Origin: an uncultured Akkermansia sp.
GTDB lineage: Bacteria; Verrucomicrobiota; Verrucomicrobiia; Verrucomicrobiales; Akkermansiaceae
Direction: 5' to 3'
Length of the DNA stretch: 8,120 bases
NCBI GenBank assembly: GCA_904501955.1
Contig: CAJGCY010000117.1
Coordinates: 1 to 8,120 of the forward strand
A program made the translations under genes and the position numbers. Position 1 is the first letter of the stretch. Every line of letters starts with the position of its first letter. Under the pieces are notes generated by a model. The model was not told the origin of the DNA, ran no database searches, and saw only the letters and a program-made list of their open reading frames with translations. This document shows positions 5,800-8,120 of this stretch, piece by piece.

Positions 5800-6531
5800 T
5801 TATGCGTCACGACGGTCACCGCGGTCGCGGCGCGGACGGGAGGGACGGTTCGGGCGGCCGGAGGGAGCGGAGCCGGCAACTTCCGGGCGCTTGTTGATCC
5901 AGCACTTGATACCGATGATACCATAGAGGGTGCGAGCCTCAGCGAAACCGTAGTCGATGGGGGCGCGGAGTGTCTGCAACGGCACTTTACCCTCACGATA
6001 CTGCTCAGCACGGGCGATGTCAGCACCGCCGAGACGGCCGGCGCAACGTACGCGGATACCCTCAGCACCGAAGTCCATGGCAACCTGCACGGCACGCTTC
6101 ATGGCGCGACGGAAGGAAACACGGCGCTCCAGCTGGGTAGCGATGTTCTCAGCAACGAGCTGAGCGTCGAGCTCCGGCTGGCGGATCTCCATGATGTCGA
6201 GCTTAACCTGAGCGCCACCGCAAAGCTTGGAGAGGGCGGCGGTCATGTCCTCGATGTTCTTACCCTTGGGCCCGATAACGAGACCGGGACGAGCGGTAGC
6301 GATGGTCACGCGAACGCTGTTCCAAGCGCGCTCGATGGTGATGCGGGAGATAGCGGGGGTAGAGCCCTTGAGGTCGCTGTTGAGCTTAGCGGTGAAGTCC
6401 TTGATGAACTTACGGATCTTGAGGTCTTCGTGGAGCTTCGTGGCATAGTCCTTGCCCGTAGCATACCACTTAGAGCGCCAGTCTTTAGTAACGGCAAGAC
6501 GGAAACCGATAGGATTTACTTTCTGACCCAT
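5800..6531 (-). CDS. rpsC: 30S ribosomal protein S3
   Basis: A 243-residue protein, near the usual length. The N-terminus MGQKVNPIGFRL is the S3 signature. The type-2 KH domain contains the RNA-binding GxxG loop in RPGLVIGPKGKNIEDM (residues 82-97). The C-terminal domain carries QLERRVSFRRAMKRAVQ (132-148), GAEGIRVRCAGRLGGADIAR (155-174) and TLYGIIGIKCWI (201-212). S3 lies at the mRNA entry channel and with S4 and S5 takes part in mRNA unwinding. The last 25 residues are an Arg/Pro/Asp-rich, probably disordered tail. The ATG at 6531 lacks a Shine-Dalgarno motif and is preceded by an A/C-rich leader containing CACTAACAA. Gap from rplV 24 bases. Confidence 0.98.
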   Translation of the reverse strand: MGQKVNPIGFRLAVTKDWRSKWYATGKDYATKLHEDLKIRKFIKDFTAKLNSDLKGSTPAISRITIERAWNSVRVTIATARPGLVIGPKGKNIEDMTAALSKLCGGAQVKLDIMEIRQPELDAQLVAENIATQLERRVSFRRAMKRAVQVAMDFGAEGIRVRCAGRLGGADIARAEQYREGKVPLQTLRAPIDYGFAEARTLYGIIGIKCWINKRPEVAGSAPSGRPNRPSRPRRDRGDRRDA

Positions 6532-6555
6532 AGTGTTATGTGTGCTTGTTAGTGG

Positions 6556-6894
6556 TTATGCCTCGGTGGGGGCGAGGATTACAGTGATGTGAGAGGTGCG
6601 CTTGCGGATCATGTTAGCGGAACCGCGGGCACGGGCCATCGTACGGCGGAAGGTCGGACCTTCGTCAACCATCACGCTCTTGAGCACGAGCTCATCAGCG
6701 GAAAGGCCATTGTTGTTCTCGGCATTAGCGACGGCAGCCTTCAGAGTCTTGTTGAGGAGGTAGGCGCCCTTCTTCGGAGTGTAGCTGAGCACGTCCGTTG
6801 CCTGGGAGACAGACATCCCCTGAACGGCGGCTGCTACGTCGCGCATCTTCTTCGCAGAGATGCGAGCGTTCTTGTATACTGATTTAACTTCCAT
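6556..6894 (-). CDS. rplV: 50S ribosomal protein L22
   Basis: A 112-residue protein, the usual length. It begins MEVKSVYKNARISAKKMRD, the standard L22 opening. It contains KGAYLLNKTLKAAVANAENN (residues 42-61) and VDEGPTFRRTMARARGSANMIRKRTSHITV (74-103), which includes the beta-hairpin loop that lines the nascent peptide exit tunnel and is a site of macrolide resistance mutations in other species. The frame is open 18 codons further upstream, to 6948. That extension would overlap the preceding gene and has no homology to L22, so the ATG at 6894 is chosen. No Shine-Dalgarno motif is present. It lies 22 bases after the coiled-coil gene. Confidence 0.97.
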   Translation of the reverse strand: MEVKSVYKNARISAKKMRDVAAAVQGMSVSQATDVLSYTPKKGAYLLNKTLKAAVANAENNNGLSADELVLKSVMVDEGPTFRRTMARARGSANMIRKRTSHITVILAPTEA

Positions 6895-6916
6895 TGTAAT
6901 GGTATTTGTTGAAGAT

Positions 6917-7621
6917 TTAATCGTTTGTTGTGACGGATACACGGTCACCGACTTCTACGGAAAGCGCAGCATTCACGTGCTTTTGCACCAGCAGGCCTGC
7001 AACTTTCTTTCGCACGTCAGTCACAATCGCACGGGCAATCACTTGGTCACCGCGGGTTATCTTCATGGGCATGCCCACTTGGATATCCGCCTCTCGGCCG
7101 GCGTTGATGACGATGAGACCGCTCTCTGAGTCGATGCTCAGAATGGTGGCTTCATGCATGGAACCGGTGAGCTCATCCTGCTGTGCTTGGCGCAGCCCGA
7201 GGGCTACATCCAACTCACGCAGGGCGGCATCCAGCCCTTGCTTGGCCACAGCGTCCTCTACCAGAGCGCCACGAGTGTAAGACTCGATAGCGGCGGCGAG
7301 GTTGAGGGCTGCTTGTCGAAGTTGTTCAGTCTCGGCATTGGCTGCTTCTAACTGAGCAATGGTTTCGATGAGCTTCTCCTCACTGTCACCTAACGCGGTG
7401 CCACCGAGAGCCTCCAATCTGGCGCGTATTTCGCGCAGCTGTCGGCGTGCTTCATCCGCATCAGCCCTGGAGAGGGCGTAGGCTTCACGAAGCATGGCAA
7501 CCTGGCGTTCGAGTTGTGCGATTTTGTGCTCCGCCCCACTGCCGGCCTCATCCGCACTTGCGAGCATCATGCTGCCGGAAGCAGCGAGAAGCAAGCATGT
7601 AAACGGAAGAAGCTTGGGCAT
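6917..7621 (-). CDS. Exported coiled-coil protein inside the S10 operon, function unknown
   Basis: A 234-residue protein with no ribosomal protein features. Residues 1-23 are a signal peptide (MPKLLPFTCLLLAASG, likely cut after ASA). Residues of about 30 to 152 are rich in Ala, Glu, Leu, Gln and Arg with heptad-like spacing (for example HKIAQLERQVAMLREAYALS and AQLEAANAETEQLRQAA), so a long coiled coil with a Gly break near 73-78 is likely. Residues 156-232 form a small beta domain: ILSIDSESGLIVINAGREADIQ, VGMPMKI, IVTDVRKKVAGLLV and VEVGDRV. This resembles the C-terminal beta-barrel segments seen in FlgT-like and MreC-like envelope proteins; that comparison is by eye. Gaps of 21 bases after rpsS and 22 before rplV imply cotranscription with ribosomal genes. 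No Shine-Dalgarno motif. A periplasmic or envelope role is likely, but nothing specific can be claimed. Confidence 0.85.
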   Translation of the reverse strand: MPKLLPFTCLLLAASGSMMLASADEAGSGAEHKIAQLERQVAMLREAYALSRADADEARRQLREIRARLEALGGTALGDSEEKLIETIAQLEAANAETEQLRQAALNLAAAIESYTRGALVEDAVAKQGLDAALRELDVALGLRQAQQDELTGSMHEATILSIDSESGLIVINAGREADIQVGMPMKITRGDQVIARAIVTDVRKKVAGLLVQKHVNAALSVEVGDRVSVTTND

Positions 7622-7642
7622 GTGGTTCAGTGCGGGTTAATA

Positions 7643-7912
7643 TTACTTCTTGCCGATACCGCCGTGCGCCTTGAAGATGCGCGTCGGGGCAAACTCACCG
7701 AGCTTGTGGCCCACCATGTTCTCTGTGACGTACACAGTGGTAAAGCTCTTACCGTTGTGTACCTCGAACGTGAGACCGACAAAGTCCGGAATCACCATGG
7801 AGGCGCGGCTCCAGGTCTTGATCGGCTTACGACTCCCGTTCTGAATCTGGGCGTCAACCTTGTCGAGAAGAGGCTGGCTTACGAAGGGTCCTTTTTTGAG
7901 GGAACGTCCCAT
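7643..7912 (-). CDS. rpsS: 30S ribosomal protein S19
   Basis: An 89-residue protein of normal length. The N-terminal MGRSLKKGPF is diagnostic. It is followed by IKTWSRASMVIPDFVGLTFEVHNGK (residues 31-55) and the conserved VTENMVGHKLGEFAPTR block (62-78). S19 forms a complex with S13 in the 30S head and contacts the A-site finger of 23S rRNA. The start at 7912 is set by the family N-terminus; the leader contains CACTAACAACA and no Shine-Dalgarno motif. It follows rplB by 27 bases. Unusually, the next gene is not rplV but an exported coiled-coil protein. Confidence 0.98.
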   Translation of the reverse strand: MGRSLKKGPFVSQPLLDKVDAQIQNGSRKPIKTWSRASMVIPDFVGLTFEVHNGKSFTTVYVTENMVGHKLGEFAPTRIFKAHGGIGKK

Positions 7913-7939
7913 TGTTGTTAGTGAAGTTGAAGGTTAAAA

Positions 7940-8120
7940 TTACTTGGACTTGCGGCGCTGTACGATGAAGGCATCGCTGGGCTTGCGGAGACGGCGAGTC
8001 TTCTGGCCCTTGACATGACCCCAGGGGGACTTCAGGTGCTGACGACCACCACCGGACTTGGACTTACCCTCACCACCACCGTTGGGGTGATCGACGGGGT
8101 TCATACACATACCACGAACC
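7940..8120 (-). CDS. rplB: 50S ribosomal protein L2, C-terminal part
   Basis: The last 60 codons of rplB run in from the right edge. They read VRGMCMNPVDHPNGGGEG, a Lys/Ser/Gly-rich segment, SPWGHVKGQKTR and a basic end FIVQRRKSK. L2 is a primary 23S rRNA-binding protein needed for subunit joining and close to the peptidyl transferase centre. The histidine of the DHP motif (H229 in E. coli numbering without the initiator Met) is kept. The second histidine of the common HPHGGG motif is replaced by Asn here. Its place just before rpsS is canonical. Confidence 0.97.
   Translation of the reverse strand, partial: VRGMCMNPVDHPNGGGEGKSKSGGGRQHLKSPWGHVKGQKTRRLRKPSDAFIVQRRKSK

Noticed and set aside
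6895..6948. An 18-codon upstream extension of rplV
   Set aside because: It would overlap the preceding gene by 32 bases, and L22 proteins begin at the internal Met at 6894.
1..8120. tRNA or rRNA genes
   Set aside because: No cloverleaf, CCA end or conserved rRNA segment was seen; the non-coding space is too limited for rRNA.

Overview
The window is a bacterial chromosome segment in which every gene I can support lies on the minus strand, so it is transcribed from the right edge to the left. Protein features suggest a member of the PVC superphylum, most likely Verrucomicrobiota (an Akkermansia-like relative is possible). The grounds are the style of the L2 C-terminus, the mix of Shine-Dalgarno-led and A/C-rich leaders without one, and a secreted coiled-coil protein of a type common in that phylum. 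This placement is inference from general familiarity, not a measured match.

Right part (8120 down to 4396): the S10-type ribosomal protein operon in near-canonical order. It runs rplB (3' end only), rpsS, an unexpected gene for a signal-peptide/coiled-coil protein, then rplV, rpsC, rplP, rpmC, rpsQ and rplN. Gaps are 21 to 41 bases and no internal terminator is visible, so this looks like one transcript. A strong intrinsic terminator sits just after rplN (4338-4370). The usual continuation into rplX and rplE is absent, so the S10/spc supercluster is broken here.

Middle (4236 to 3367): a secreted protein of 289 residues and unknown function, with its own promoter-like sequence directly in front of the start codon.

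Left part (3287 down to 409): a full-length phage tail-associated protein of about 830 residues (the podovirus-type 'stabilization/tail tubular' family), then a 91-residue protein with an AP2/ERF-like DNA-binding segment, then an intrinsic terminator (350-375). No capsid, portal, terminase, integrase or lysis gene accompanies the tail gene inside the window. A long intergenic region (33-408) separates this pair from the first codons of another gene at the left edge.

The most unusual non-coding signal is a 14-bp sequence, CCGCGCACGCACTT on the plus strand, present three times in the same orientation. One copy (290-303) and another (3333-3346) lie exactly 34 bases upstream of promoter-like -10 hexamers. 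The third (3355-3368) is a tandem copy exactly 22 bp further upstream of the second. This looks like a shared regulatory site linking the tail gene and the transcript that reads into the left-edge gene. The second unusual point is the exported coiled-coil gene embedded between rpsS and rplV.
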